DNA of 64,000 nt from Sphaerisporangium aureirubrum (GTDB taxonomy: Bacteria; Actinomycetota; Actinomycetes; Streptosporangiales; Streptosporangiaceae): the NCBI RefSeq assembly GCF_042658925.1, contig NZ_JBHSRF010000014.1, forward strand, positions 62,001 to 126,000. Reading direction: 5' to 3'. The notes beneath the pieces are model-generated. The model was not told the DNA's origin. It did no database searches and worked only from the letters and a program-made list of their open reading frames with translations. Of this stretch, positions 6,196 through 14,440 are shown piece by piece. Position numbers and translations under genes: made by a program. Positions within the stretch are counted from its first letter, which is position 1; every line of letters starts with the position of its first letter.

Positions 6196-8606
6196 GCGGG
6201 CACCTACCGAGGGCCGGGGGCTTTGGGGAAGGCGCGGGGGAGACGCGTGGGGACGTGCGGGACGCCGTCTTCGACGCGGTGCGACGGGCCGGGATCACCA
6301 CCGTCTTCTGTGATGCGGGCGGACCCATGGCCGGAGCCGCCTCCGGCAGGCCCGGAACGGCGGGGGTCACCGTCTCGGGCGGGTCCGGGCCGGTCCTCGG
6401 CTCCACCGGGTCCGGGCCGGTCGCCGTCCCCGGCGGGTCCGGGCCGGTCGCCGTCCCCGGCGGGTCCGGGCCGGTAGTCGGCTCCGGCGGGCTCGGAGCG
6501 GCTGGGACGCATCCGCTCGCCGGGCTCCCCGGCGACCTCACGCTCGTCACGGGGGCGAACGAAGGGGTCGTCGTCGGCATGGCCACCGGCTGGGCGCTCG
6601 GGTACGACCGGCCCGCGCTGGTACTGCTGAGCACTCCCGCCGGGCTCGGCTCCCTCGCGGCGGCCCGCGCCGGCCGCGCGCCCCTGGTGGTCGTGGCCGC
6701 CCGGCCGTCCCTCGGGCATCCCGCGCTGGAGTCCGCCGGGGACCACCTGGTGTGGTCCGCCCGCCCGGCACGCGCCCGCGACGTTCCCCGCGCCGTCGCC
6801 AGGGCCGCCCTGGAGGCCGTCACCGGCCGGGGCCCCGCCGCCGTCCTCATCCCTCCGGACGGCTGGGACGAGCCGTACGAGACCGACATCCCCGCCTCCA
6901 TGGAGGTACGCCGCCCCTGCCGCGTCTCCACCGAGGACGTCGCCCCTCTGGCCGCCCTCCTCGCCGCCGCCCGCTCCCCCGTCCTGGTCGCCGGCGCCCA
7001 CACCGCCACCGAACGCGCCTGGTCCGCCCTGTCCGCCCTAGCCGAACGCCTCCGCTGCCCCGTCTGGCAGGAGCCGTCCGGCACCCAGGCGGGTTTCCCG
7101 CAGGACCACCCGCGCTTCGCCGGAGTTCTGGGCGCCGACGGAGGGGTCCCGCCGGAACCCGCCGGGAACGGGTCACGGGCGCCCTCGTCCGGTGCAGCGA
7201 GGGATTCGCGGGAGACCCTGTCCGGTGAGCCGGACGACGCGCGGGAGACCTCGTCCGGTGAGTCGGATGAGGTGCGGGAGACCTTGTCCGGTGGGCCGGA
7301 TGGCGTGCACGAGATCCTGTCCGGTGAGCCGGATGGCGTGCACGAGTCCTTGTCTGGTGAGCCGGATGGCGTGCACGAGTCCTTGTCTGGTGAGCCGGAT
7401 GGCGTGCACGAGTCCTTGTCTGGTGAGCCGGATGGCGTGCACGAGATTCTGTCCGGTGAGCTGGATGACGTGCGTGAGTCATTGTCCGGTGGGCCGGATG
7501 ACGTGCGGGAGGTCTCGTCCGGTGAGCCGAACGGTCTGCGGGCGGCCTCGTACGGGCCCGGGGCGTCGCGGGGCGGCGGGCGGCGGGCCGTGCTCGACGG
7601 GCATGACGTCGTGCTGGCGGTGGGTGCGCCTGCTTTCAGGACGGCCGATCTGGGGCCGTTGGTGCCGGAGCGGGCGACGGTCGCGGTGGTGAGCGACGAT
7701 CCGGCCGAGGTGCATCGCGGGCCCGCCACGCTGGCGTTGCTCGCCCCGCCCGCGGGGGTGTGCGAGCGGCTCGCCGCGACGCTGCCGCAACGGCCGGGGG
7801 AGACGCTCGCCCCGGTGGTTCGTCCCGCGCCGCCCGCGGCCCCGGCCGAAGGGGAGCCGCTGCGGGTCGCGCACGTGCTGGGGGAGCTCGCGGCGCGGCT
7901 CGCCCCCGAGGCGATCCTGGTCGAGGAGGCCCCCGCCGTCCGCCCGTGCCTGCACCGCCTCGTCCCCGCCCGCCGCCCCCTCGGCCTTCTCTCCGCCGCC
8001 ACCTCGGGCCCCGGCTTCGCCCTCCCCGCCGCGATCGGCCTGCGCCTGGCCCGCCCCGACCGCCCCGTGGTCGCCCTCCTCGACCCCGCCGCCACCCTCT
8101 CGGCGGCCCAGGCCCTGTGGACCGCCTCCCGCCACCGCGTCGGCACCCTGTTCCTCGTCCTCACCCCAGCCGGCCCACCTCAGGACCGCACCCAGTCCGA
8201 CCTTTCACCTCAGGACGGCACCCAGTCCCACCCTTCACCTCGGGACCGCACCCAGTCCCACCCTTCACCTCGGGACCGCACCCAGTCCCACCCTTCACCT
8301 CGGGACGGCACCCAGGCCGCCCCCGCATCCCAGGACGGAACACCAGCCGGCCCTCCACCTCAGGCCGGTACCCAGGCCGCGTCCGAGGACGGCTCCCCGC
8401 CCGGCCCCGCGCACCACGACGGCAGGGCGCCGTGGCCGGGATACACCGGCATCGACCTGGCGGCCCTCGCGCGCTCCCTCGGCTGCCCCGCGCGCCGCGT
8501 CGACACCCACGCGTCGCTGATCGCCGTCTTCGACGAGGTGGTCCCCGCCCTGTGGGCGCGGGACGAACCTCTCCTTCTGGACATCTCTGTCGGCCCTGAC
8601 TCGTGA
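6192..8606 (+). CDS. Benzoylformate decarboxylase-like TPP enzyme with three repeat insertions
   Basis: 804 residues, against about 530 for the usual family. The order of a benzoylformate decarboxylase-type thiamine enzyme is kept: an N-terminal PYR domain with the cofactor-activating Glu in TGANEGVVVGMATGWAL, a central domain, and a C-terminal PP domain (LLDPAATLSAAQALWTASRH). Three in-frame tandem-repeat tracts interrupt it, at residues 64-99, 333-453 and 666-725. The Mg/TPP motif normally begins GDG and ends in Asn; here it reads LDP, and the third tract starts just after LFLVLTP, where the Asn is expected. Catalytic activity is therefore doubtful. RBS GGGGGAGGAACG precedes the GTG start. 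An MFS gene follows 67 bases downstream. Confidence 0.85.
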   Translation: MSGHLPRAGGFGEGAGETRGDVRDAVFDAVRRAGITTVFCDAGGPMAGAASGRPGTAGVTVSGGSGPVLGSTGSGPVAVPGGSGPVAVPGGSGPVVGSGGLGAAGTHPLAGLPGDLTLVTGANEGVVVGMATGWALGYDRPALVLLSTPAGLGSLAAARAGRAPLVVVAARPSLGHPALESAGDHLVWSARPARARDVPRAVARAALEAVTGRGPAAVLIPPDGWDEPYETDIPASMEVRRPCRVSTEDVAPLAALLAAARSPVLVAGAHTATERAWSALSALAERLRCPVWQEPSGTQAGFPQDHPRFAGVLGADGGVPPEPAGNGSRAPSSGAARDSRETLSGEPDDARETSSGESDEVRETLSGGPDGVHEILSGEPDGVHESLSGEPDGVHESLSGEPDGVHESLSGEPDGVHEILSGELDDVRESLSGGPDDVREVSSGEPNGLRAASYGPGASRGGGRRAVLDGHDVVLAVGAPAFRTADLGPLVPERATVAVVSDDPAEVHRGPATLALLAPPAGVCERLAATLPQRPGETLAPVVRPAPPAAPAEGEPLRVAHVLGELAARLAPEAILVEEAPAVRPCLHRLVPARRPLGLLSAATSGPGFALPAAIGLRLARPDRPVVALLDPAATLSAAQALWTASRHRVGTLFLVLTPAGPPQDRTQSDLSPQDGTQSHPSPRDRTQSHPSPRDRTQSHPSPRDGTQAAPASQDGTPAGPPPQAGTQAASEDGSPPGPAHHDGRAPWPGYTGIDLAALARSLGCPARRVDTHASLIAVFDEVVPALWARDEPLLLDISVGPDS
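6381..6488 (+). repeat. 27-bp tandem repeat inside the TPP enzyme gene (4 copies)
   Basis: Four 27-base units encode GSGPVLGST, GSGPVAVPG twice and GSGPVVGSG. The tract lies between the first strand-helix of the PYR domain and the TGANEG motif, so it expands a loop. Confidence 0.9.
7188..7550 (+). repeat. 33-bp tandem repeat inside the TPP enzyme gene (11 copies)
   Basis: Eleven 33-base units encode variants of SGEPDGVHESL. Central copies (7320-7418) are almost identical, outer ones are diverged (for example SGESDEVRETL, SGGPDDVREVS). The acidic, charged repeat falls in the middle domain. Confidence 0.95.
8187..8366 (+). repeat. 30-bp tandem repeat inside the TPP enzyme gene (6 copies)
   Basis: Six 30-base units encode variants of RTQSHPSPRD, diverging toward the 3' end (GTQAAPASQD, GTPAGPPPQA). 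The tract is inserted in the PP domain at the position of the metal-binding Asn. Confidence 0.93.
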
Positions 8607-8673
8607 GGCGGCCGTAGGTGAGGGCCATCCCGCCGGATGCCCGTCCGGAGCCCGGAGGTAGGCTCCGGGCCCT

Positions 8674-9951
8674 GTGAACGGCACCACCTCCACCCCCGAA
8701 CCCTCACCTACCGGTCGCTTCTCCCGGAGGGCGCGGGGATTGCGACTGTGCGGCTGGGGGGTGCTGGCCGCCGGGTTCGTGCTGGCGTCGCTCAACCTGC
8801 GTCCGGCGCTGGCGGGGGTGTCGCCGCTGCTCGGCGACATCATGGGCGATCTCGGGCTCGGCGCGGCGGCGGGCGGGGCGGTCACCACGATCATGGTGCT
8901 GTGCCTCGGCCTGGCGGGCCCGCTCGCGCCCGCGCTGGCGAGCCGGATCGGGCTGGACCGCACCCTGCTGGTCGGCCTGCTCGTCCTCGCCGCGGGCGTG
9001 GCGCTGCGCGTGAGCGGCGGGGTGATCGCGCTGTACGCGGGCTCGGCCGTCGCGGGCACCGCCATCGCCATCATGAACGTGACCATGCCCGGCGTGGTCA
9101 AGCAGCACTTCCCCCACCGCGTCGGCGTGTACACCGGCGTCTACGTGTCCGGCCTGGTCGTGGGCGCGGCCGGCGCCTCGGCCGTCATGGTGCCGATCGC
9201 GCAGGAGCACGGCTGGCGCCCCGCGGCGGTGTCCGCCGCCGCGCTGGCCCTGCTGGCGGCCCTCCTGTGGACCCCGCAGGCGCTGCGCCGGCCGTCCGTC
9301 CACGCGCAGGACGCGCCGCGGCCGTACGCCATGCTGCTGCGGCGCCGCTCGACCTGGTACATCACCGGCTTCATGGGCGTGCAGTCGCTGACCTTCTACA
9401 TCATGCTGGCCTGGCTGCCGACGATCTTCCGGGACGCCGGGCTGCCCGCCGACGAGGCCGGATACCTGCTCGCCCTCACCAACCTCGCCCAGATCGCCGC
9501 CACGCTCACCGTGCCCGTGCACGCCGGGCGCGTCGCCTCGCAGGTGCCGCACGTCGTGGCCGCCGCCGGGCTGACCGTCGCGGGGTACCTCGGCGTGCTG
9601 CTCGCCCCCACCACCGTCCCCTGGCTGTGGATGATCGTGCTCGGCGTCGGGCAGGGCGCCTCGCTGGCCCTCGTCCTGCTCATCATCACGCTGCGCGCCC
9701 CCGGCCCCGCTTCGGTGACCGCGCTGTCCGCCGTGGCCCAGTCGGCGGGTTACGTGATCGCAGCCCTCGGCCCCCTGGCCATCGGCCTGGTGCACGAGAT
9801 CTCCGGCGACTGGACGGTACCGCTGCTCATCGGCCTGGCCGCCTGCGCCGGCCAGCTGTTCCTCGGCCTGCTCGCCGCCCGCCCGGTGGCCGGATCCGGC
9901 CACCCCGCCGCCACGCGTGTCACCGAGAACCCCACCCCCGGTGCCCCCTAA
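8674..9951 (+). CDS. MFS transporter, CynX/NimT-like
   Basis: 425 residues with about twelve hydrophobic segments. The first one contains VLASLNLRPALAGVSPLL, a hallmark of the cyanate/2-nitroimidazole (CynX/NimT) MFS branch, and ARPVAG-type polar loops end the protein. Such carriers move small anionic or aromatic compounds across the cytoplasmic membrane. The GTG start is 67 bases after the TPP enzyme, with GGAGGTAGG upstream at somewhat long spacing, so the two genes probably form one operon. Uptake of the substrate for the neighbouring enzyme is a reasonable inference, not shown. Confidence 0.88.
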   Translation: MNGTTSTPEPSPTGRFSRRARGLRLCGWGVLAAGFVLASLNLRPALAGVSPLLGDIMGDLGLGAAAGGAVTTIMVLCLGLAGPLAPALASRIGLDRTLLVGLLVLAAGVALRVSGGVIALYAGSAVAGTAIAIMNVTMPGVVKQHFPHRVGVYTGVYVSGLVVGAAGASAVMVPIAQEHGWRPAAVSAAALALLAALLWTPQALRRPSVHAQDAPRPYAMLLRRRSTWYITGFMGVQSLTFYIMLAWLPTIFRDAGLPADEAGYLLALTNLAQIAATLTVPVHAGRVASQVPHVVAAAGLTVAGYLGVLLAPTTVPWLWMIVLGVGQGASLALVLLIITLRAPGPASVTALSAVAQSAGYVIAALGPLAIGLVHEISGDWTVPLLIGLAACAGQLFLGLLAARPVAGSGHPAATRVTENPTPGAP

Positions 9952-10056
9952 CATCCTCGGCGTGGCTCATCACTCCCTGGCTCGGGACCCATGTGTCCCC
10001 GGCGCCCCCGGGCGCCGTCCCCCACTGAGCCCCGAGCCGGGGAACCCCGCGAAGGG

Positions 10057-10566
10057 CTAGACGAGCGCCTCCTGCGGGGCCTGGCGCAGCTCGTCGGCGT
10101 AGCTGACCGACGCGCGGCGCATGACACCGTCGTCGGAGATCGAGTACTGGCCGAGGCGCCACAGCGGGGGCGAATAGGCGTGGATGGACACGCTGGTCTC
10201 CGCGTGGCCGTTGATGCGGTGGATGTGCTCGGGCCCGAAGGACATGGTCTTGCCCTCGGGGAGCAGCGTCTCCAGGTGCGCGCCGCCGATCCGCGGGTTG
10301 GACTCCTTCAGCGCGCCGGCGACGACCCGGACCGCGCCGGAGGAGACGTCGTGGTCGTGCCAGCCGGTGTCGTCCTCGGGGCGCCAGCAGATCAGCCAGA
10401 CGTCCACGTACGAGTCGCGGTAGAGCGAGGCGTAGTGGCGCGCCTCGCCGTGCTCCCCGAACGCGACCTGGTGCGCCCACAGCTCCGGCTGGGCGGCGAG
10501 GTCGTCAACGAGGTCGCGCAGCTCACGCGGGTCCAGGAATCGGTCGGGCAATGACTCCCAGCTCAT
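10057..10566 (-). CDS. Cysteine dioxygenase family protein
   Basis: 169-residue cupin. The iron-binding histidines appear in WHDHD (residues 69-73) and in GPEHIHRINGH (H114/H116). Cysteine dioxygenases oxidise L-cysteine to cysteine sulfinate using Fe(II) and oxygen; bacterial homologues also act on other thiols such as mercaptopropionate. The ATG at 10566 overlaps the TGA of the upstream amidohydrolase in ATGA, so the two proteins are probably translationally coupled. Length is normal for the bacterial type I family. Confidence 0.9.
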   Translation of the reverse strand: MSWESLPDRFLDPRELRDLVDDLAAQPELWAHQVAFGEHGEARHYASLYRDSYVDVWLICWRPEDDTGWHDHDVSSGAVRVVAGALKESNPRIGGAHLETLLPEGKTMSFGPEHIHRINGHAETSVSIHAYSPPLWRLGQYSISDDGVMRRASVSYADELRQAPQEALV

Positions 10567-11492
10567 CGGGGTTCGGCTCCTTCTTTGGCAGAAACGGATG
10601 TGGTGGCGGGGGTCCCGGCCGCGCCGAGGAGGCGGGCCGGGTTGGTACACCGCATCTGTTGCTCGGCGGCCGTACCGAGCAGGGTTTCGGCGGGTGACGC
10701 GTACGGGCGGTCCGAGCCGAGCACGACGACCTCGATGCCGGTCACCCTGGTGATCGCGTCGATGGCCTGGTGGCCGTACGACGAGGTCTCCAGGAACACG
10801 TCGGGGTCGACGACTCCTCTGGTCGAGCCGCCTCTGGCGATGAAGCGTTCGGTGTGCAGCGGCGCGAGGCCGGCCAGCAGCGCGAAGCACACGCGCAGCC
10901 GGGGGTGGCGGGGGCGGCCGAAGGCTTGGAAGGCGTACCAGGCGGCGTGCATCTGCTGGACGTACGGCACGACCGCGGCCCACCAGGCGGGGGTGCCGGG
11001 GGCCTTCGCGGGGCCGGGGTGGACGAACAGCGGCAGGTCGCGCTCCTCCAGCAGGTCCAGCAGCGGGGCGACGCGGGCCAGGCCGGCGGCGTCCTGGACG
11101 GCGGTGGCGGGGAGCTGGAGCCCGGCGAAGCCGCGGTCCAGTGCGGCGGCGGTCCTCGCGGGGGCGATCTCGGTGACGCAGGTGCCGGCCCACGCGCCGA
11201 AGGGGGCGGGGAGGGCCAGGGCGCCGTCGTGGTAGGCGTCCAGCAGGGGCCAGGCCTCGGCGGGCGGCAGGTGCTCCACCCCGAGCGGGCTGGACAGGGA
11301 GACCAGGGCCAGGTCGAGGTCCGGGTCGAGCGCGAGGCGGCGCTCGACGTCGTGGTCGCGCGGGTCGGTGCGGTACGGCTCCTCGCCGTCCAGGTGGAGC
11401 GTCCAGCCGTCCAGGAAGGGCGGGGTGTCGCGTTCGCGCAGCGCCGCGACGAAGCCGGGCGTCCAGATGTGCTGGTGTACGTCCGTGGCCAT
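10563..11492 (-). CDS. Amidohydrolase (amidohydrolase-2/TIM-barrel family)
   Basis: 309 residues. It opens with the metal-binding motif DVHQHIW, has FVHPGPAKAP in the middle and LGSDRPYASPAE near the end, which together mark the amidohydrolase-2 family of metal-dependent hydrolases and decarboxylases. A strong GAGGAGGTGACC precedes the ATG. It is the first gene of a two-gene operon with cysteine dioxygenase. The substrate is unknown; pairing with a thiol dioxygenase suggests a sulfur compound. Inverted repeats at 11528-11544 lie 36 bases upstream of the start. Confidence 0.85.
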   Translation of the reverse strand: MATDVHQHIWTPGFVAALRERDTPPFLDGWTLHLDGEEPYRTDPRDHDVERRLALDPDLDLALVSLSSPLGVEHLPPAEAWPLLDAYHDGALALPAPFGAWAGTCVTEIAPARTAAALDRGFAGLQLPATAVQDAAGLARVAPLLDLLEERDLPLFVHPGPAKAPGTPAWWAAVVPYVQQMHAAWYAFQAFGRPRHPRLRVCFALLAGLAPLHTERFIARGGSTRGVVDPDVFLETSSYGHQAIDAITRVTGIEVVVLGSDRPYASPAETLLGTAAEQQMRCTNPARLLGAAGTPATTSVSAKEGAEPR

Positions 11493-11527
11493 TGGTCACC
11501 TCCTCGCCTCCAGTGTACCCTGTAAAA

Positions 11528-11544
11528 CCTACTCGGTTAGTAGG
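11528..11544. promoter_or_regulatory. Inverted repeat CCTACT-N5-AGTAGG
   Basis: Perfect six-base arms with a five-base spacer, 36 bases upstream of the amidohydrolase start and within AT-richer DNA. It is a candidate operator or part of the promoter of the amidohydrolase/cysteine dioxygenase operon. Confidence 0.5.
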
Positions 11545-11581
11545 CTTTAGATCTGGGCCGGTGAGGCGTTCATCCGGGCAG

Positions 11582-11621
11582 GTGAAACGGTTCACTGATA
11601 CGTTTCAGTGAACCGCTTCAC
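11582..11621. promoter_or_regulatory. Three phased LacI-type operators, 13-bp period
   Basis: GTGAAACGGTTCAC (11582-11595), CTGATACGTTTCAG (11595-11608) and GTGAACCGCTTCAC (11608-11621) are near-palindromes with a central CG. Their centres are spaced exactly 13 bases. The whole forms a larger inverted repeat. It lies between the amidohydrolase and the divergent LacI gene at 11703. Confidence 0.72.
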
Positions 11622-11702
11622 CCGCCTCCGCGTCAACCGGCTGCCCACTGGCTGAGATAACGGATGCCTTTCAGGCGCGGTGATTGGGCATAAGCTGGGG
11701 CG

Positions 11703-12713
11703 GTGCCGCGCTCCCAGCCGCGCAAGCGGGCGACCATCCGCGAGGTGGCTCAGGCGACCGGCCTCTCGCCGGCGGCTGTCTCGTATGCGTTGCGCGGCAT
11801 GCAGGTCTCCGAGGAGACCATCGAGCGGGTACGCCAGGCCGCCGCCGAGCTCGGCTACGAGGCCGACCCCATCGCACGCGCCCTGGCCAGCGGCCGTACC
11901 GGCATGATCGGCCTGCTGTGCGGGTCGCTGGAGGACCTCTGGCAGCAGTCCCTCGCGGTCGGCATCGGACGCGCGCTGCGCGACAAGGACCGCTACGCGC
12001 TGATCCTCGACGCCGCCGGCGACCCGGCGAGGGAGCGCACCCTCGCCCACCAGCTGCGCGACCAGCGGGTGGACGGCATGATCGTCCAGCCGGTCGACCC
12101 GGCCGCCGCGCTGTGGGCAGACCTGGCCGAGACGCTGCCCGTGGTGGCGATCGGCGACGCGCTGACCGGTGCGCGCACTGCGGGCGAGGTGGTCTTCGAC
12201 AACCGCCGGGGCGTGACGATGGCCCTGGAATACCTACGGGAGAGCGGTCACCGCCACGTCGCCGTGCTCACCTCGACCCGGCCCAGCACACCCGACCGGC
12301 CCGCTGACGTGCACGTGACCGCCGAGGCCGAGCGGCTCGGCCTGCGCATCGACGTGGTGCCCGCCCCGCAGGGCCTGGCCGCCACCACCGAGGCCGCGTG
12401 CGCCCTGCTGAGCTCGGCCGCCCGGCCCACCGCGGCCTTCTGCTTCTCCGACTCCATCGCCTACGGCGTGTACGCGGCGGCGGGCGAGCTCGGCCTGGAC
12501 GTGCCGGGCGACATCTCCGTCATGGGATACGACGACCACCCGATGTCCGGCCTGCTCACCCCCGCCCTGACCACCGTGGACTGGGACATCGACGGCATCG
12601 TCCGGGCCGCCGTACGCCTGGTGGTGGCGGCGGCCGACGGGCGCACCCGCAGGCGCCGGATCATCCAGGAGCCCGCCCTGCGCGAACGGGGCTCGGTGGG
12701 CCCGCCCCGCTAG
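11703..12713 (+). CDS. LacI-family transcriptional regulator
   Basis: 336 residues. Helix-turn-helix and hinge: ATIREVAQATGLSPAAVSYALRG followed by ARALASGRTGMIG; then the ligand-binding domain ending in ISVMGYDDHPMSGLLTPALTTV. GTG start at 11703. It is divergent from the amidohydrolase/cysteine dioxygenase operon, and three LacI-type palindromes at 11582-11621 lie between them. Control of both its own gene and that operon is the simplest reading. The effector is unknown. Confidence 0.92.
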   Translation: MPRSQPRKRATIREVAQATGLSPAAVSYALRGMQVSEETIERVRQAAAELGYEADPIARALASGRTGMIGLLCGSLEDLWQQSLAVGIGRALRDKDRYALILDAAGDPARERTLAHQLRDQRVDGMIVQPVDPAAALWADLAETLPVVAIGDALTGARTAGEVVFDNRRGVTMALEYLRESGHRHVAVLTSTRPSTPDRPADVHVTAEAERLGLRIDVVPAPQGLAATTEAACALLSSAARPTAAFCFSDSIAYGVYAAAGELGLDVPGDISVMGYDDHPMSGLLTPALTTVDWDIDGIVRAAVRLVVAAADGRTRRRRIIQEPALRERGSVGPPR

Positions 12714-12732
12714 TCCCTTTCCCCTTTTTTTC

Positions 12733-13110
12733 TCAGTCCTCGTTCAGGCCGAGGAGCATGTCGAGCACCCAGGTGATCAGGCCGACCAGCAGCGCGCCCC
12801 AGAAGGCGGGCCAGAAGCCGTCCACGTGGAACGGCAGATCGATCTCCTCGGCGATCCAGCTGGTGAGCAGGAGGAGCAGCGCGTTCACGATCAGGGCGAA
12901 CAGGCCCAGGGTGAGGACGTAGAACGCGCAGCCGAGGGTTTTGATGATCGGCTTCAGGACGGCGTTCACCACGCCGAAGATGAGGGCGACGGCGAGCAGT
13001 GTTGCGGCCGTCTTCGCCGTGGTGTCACCGCTGACGGTGATCCCCGGGATCAGGCGTGTGGCCGCCCACAGCGCTCCCGCGACGATAAGGATCTTGACAA
13101 TGATCTTCAC
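12733..13110 (-). CDS. Small four-helix membrane protein, phage holin 4_2/YvlD family
   Basis: 125 residues with four hydrophobic segments: KIIVKILIVAGALWAATRL, TLLAVALIFGVVNAVLKPII, LGLFALIVNALLLLLTSWI and FWGALLVGLITWVLDMLLG. The second carries the NAVLKPI motif of the phage-holin-4_2 (YvlD-like) family. These are chromosomal membrane proteins of unknown role, not necessarily lytic. I chose the GTG at 13110 (KIIVKIL follows at once); upstream codons in the same frame lack a start signal. The gene converges with the LacI gene 20 bases away. Confidence 0.85.
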   Translation of the reverse strand: MKIIVKILIVAGALWAATRLIPGITVSGDTTAKTAATLLAVALIFGVVNAVLKPIIKTLGCAFYVLTLGLFALIVNALLLLLTSWIAEEIDLPFHVDGFWPAFWGALLVGLITWVLDMLLGLNED

Positions 13111-13260
13111 GCCCCTGATGGTGGCACGCGGCACCCGATGATCGGTAGGGCGGAAGGGCAGGTGGAAGCCGGAAACCTCCTCCTGCGTCCCGGCGCCGGG
13201 CCGACTGATCTGCATATCCCTCAGAGCACGGGGAAAGGGGTGAAAGAGGGGTGATCCTTA

Positions 13261-13536
13261 ATGGACCAGGACGAATTGCAGGCACTGTCGCCCAAGGAAC
13301 TGCACGACCGGGCCGTGCGCTACGCCGTGGCGCACGGCGACCTGGGCTTCCTATGGGAGCTACTCAAGGTCATCCCCGCCGCCGAAGCCGCCAGCGGCCA
13401 CTCGGAGGAGGCCGCCAGGGACCTCAGCCGCGTCTCCGCCCTGCTGAGCGACGCCATGGGCGCCGGCGAGGGCGAACTGGGCGAGGCCTTGCGCCCCGTC
13501 TACATCGACTACCTCTCCAAGCACCCCGACGCCTGA
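13261..13536 (+). CDS. Conserved hypothetical 91-aa protein
   Basis: A soluble, mostly helical and acidic 91-residue protein beginning MDQDELQALSPKELHDRAV. No catalytic motif or membrane segment is seen. The reading frame has typical actinobacterial third-position GC. It precedes the OsmC gene by 30 bases, so the two may be co-transcribed. Function unknown. Confidence 0.75.
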   Translation: MDQDELQALSPKELHDRAVRYAVAHGDLGFLWELLKVIPAAEAASGHSEEAARDLSRVSALLSDAMGAGEGELGEALRPVYIDYLSKHPDA

Positions 13537-13566
13537 GCGTCCCCGCCCGGCCCTAGGCTCTGCCCT

Positions 13567-13965
13567 ATGGCATCGGTCAACGTGGAACGAACAGACGACG
13601 GCTTCGTAGCCCGCAACAGCCGCGGCGCAGAGGTACCCATCGGCAGCGGCGACACCGAAGGTGTCTTCACCCCCGTAGAACTCCTCCTCGCCGCCGTAGG
13701 CGGCTGCAACATCGTCAGCGTAGAGCCCTTGACAGCCAAACGCGGCCACCGCCTCGCCAAGCTCTCCATGACCATAGAAGCCGAAAAAGGCACCCCCAAC
13801 CTCCTCGGCCCGGTGACCATCACCTACGAGGTACAACTCCCCGAAAACGACGAAAAAGCCGAAGAAGTCTTCCGCAACGTAGCCACCCGAGTCCACGCCA
13901 ACTACTGCACAGTCAGCAACACCCTCCAAAAGGGCACCCCCGTCCACGTAACCTTCGAGCCCTAA
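13567..13965 (+). CDS. OsmC family peroxiredoxin-like protein
   Basis: 132 residues. The two conserved cysteines of the OsmC fold appear in FTPVELLLAAVGGC and ANYCTVSNTL. OsmC proteins reduce organic hydroperoxides or related reactive compounds using these cysteines in a dimer. The gene body uses unusually many GTA and GAA codons compared with its neighbours. ATG at 13567. Confidence 0.92.
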   Translation: MASVNVERTDDGFVARNSRGAEVPIGSGDTEGVFTPVELLLAAVGGCNIVSVEPLTAKRGHRLAKLSMTIEAEKGTPNLLGPVTITYEVQLPENDEKAEEVFRNVATRVHANYCTVSNTLQKGTPVHVTFEP

Positions 13966-14009
13966 CCACGCGCCGACCACCGGGGCCGCGGCCCTGCTGC
14001 TGGGCGAGC

Positions 14010-14440
14010 GCGGCCAGGGCGAGACCCAGCCGTTCGCCTCTGGAGATGGTCCTTGCGGTGAGCGCGCTTCGCGCGGAAAGCCGCAAGGGCTGTTCTTATG
14101 CGGGGGACACCCCCGCACCCCCGACCCTGCCGGTCTCCCTGCAGGTCTTGGCATGCAACGTGAAACGCACTCTCCTCCTGCCTCGTCGAAGGATGGCGGT
14201 GGTCGGGGGCGAGCGCTGCCGACCGGTCACGACCTCGTGCTGCTGGGCCAGGGCGAGACCTGGCCGTTCGCCCCTGGAGATGGTCCCTGCAGTGGGTGCG
14301 CTTCGCGCGGAAAGCCGCAAGGGCTGTTCTTGTGCGGAGGACACCCCCGCACCCCCCGAGTCTGCCGGGCTCTCCGCAGGTCTTGGTATGCAACGTGAAC
14401 GCGCTCTCCTCCTACCATCGATAGATGACGGTGATCGAGG
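14010..14440. repeat. Two tandem copies of a ~234-bp noncoding repeat
   Basis: Two imperfect copies with a period of 232-234 bases. Shared blocks include TGGAGATGGTCC (14041, 14275), GCTTCGCGCGGAAAGCCGCA, GGACACCCCCGCACCCC and CAGGTCTTGG. Short inverted repeats occur inside each (GCGCGCTTCGCGC). ORFs here are poorly coding on either strand, so this looks like an intergenic repeat element that could form RNA or DNA hairpins. Confidence 0.75.

Noticed and set aside
7173..7442. Short repeat peptide on the minus strand (LTRQGLVHAI units)
   Set aside because: Antisense reading of the 33-bp repeat in the TPP enzyme; it has no start signal and follows the period of the sense gene.
7188..7550. Possible CRISPR array
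   Set aside because: The 33-base units are head-to-tail without spacers and code in frame, so this is a coding tandem repeat.
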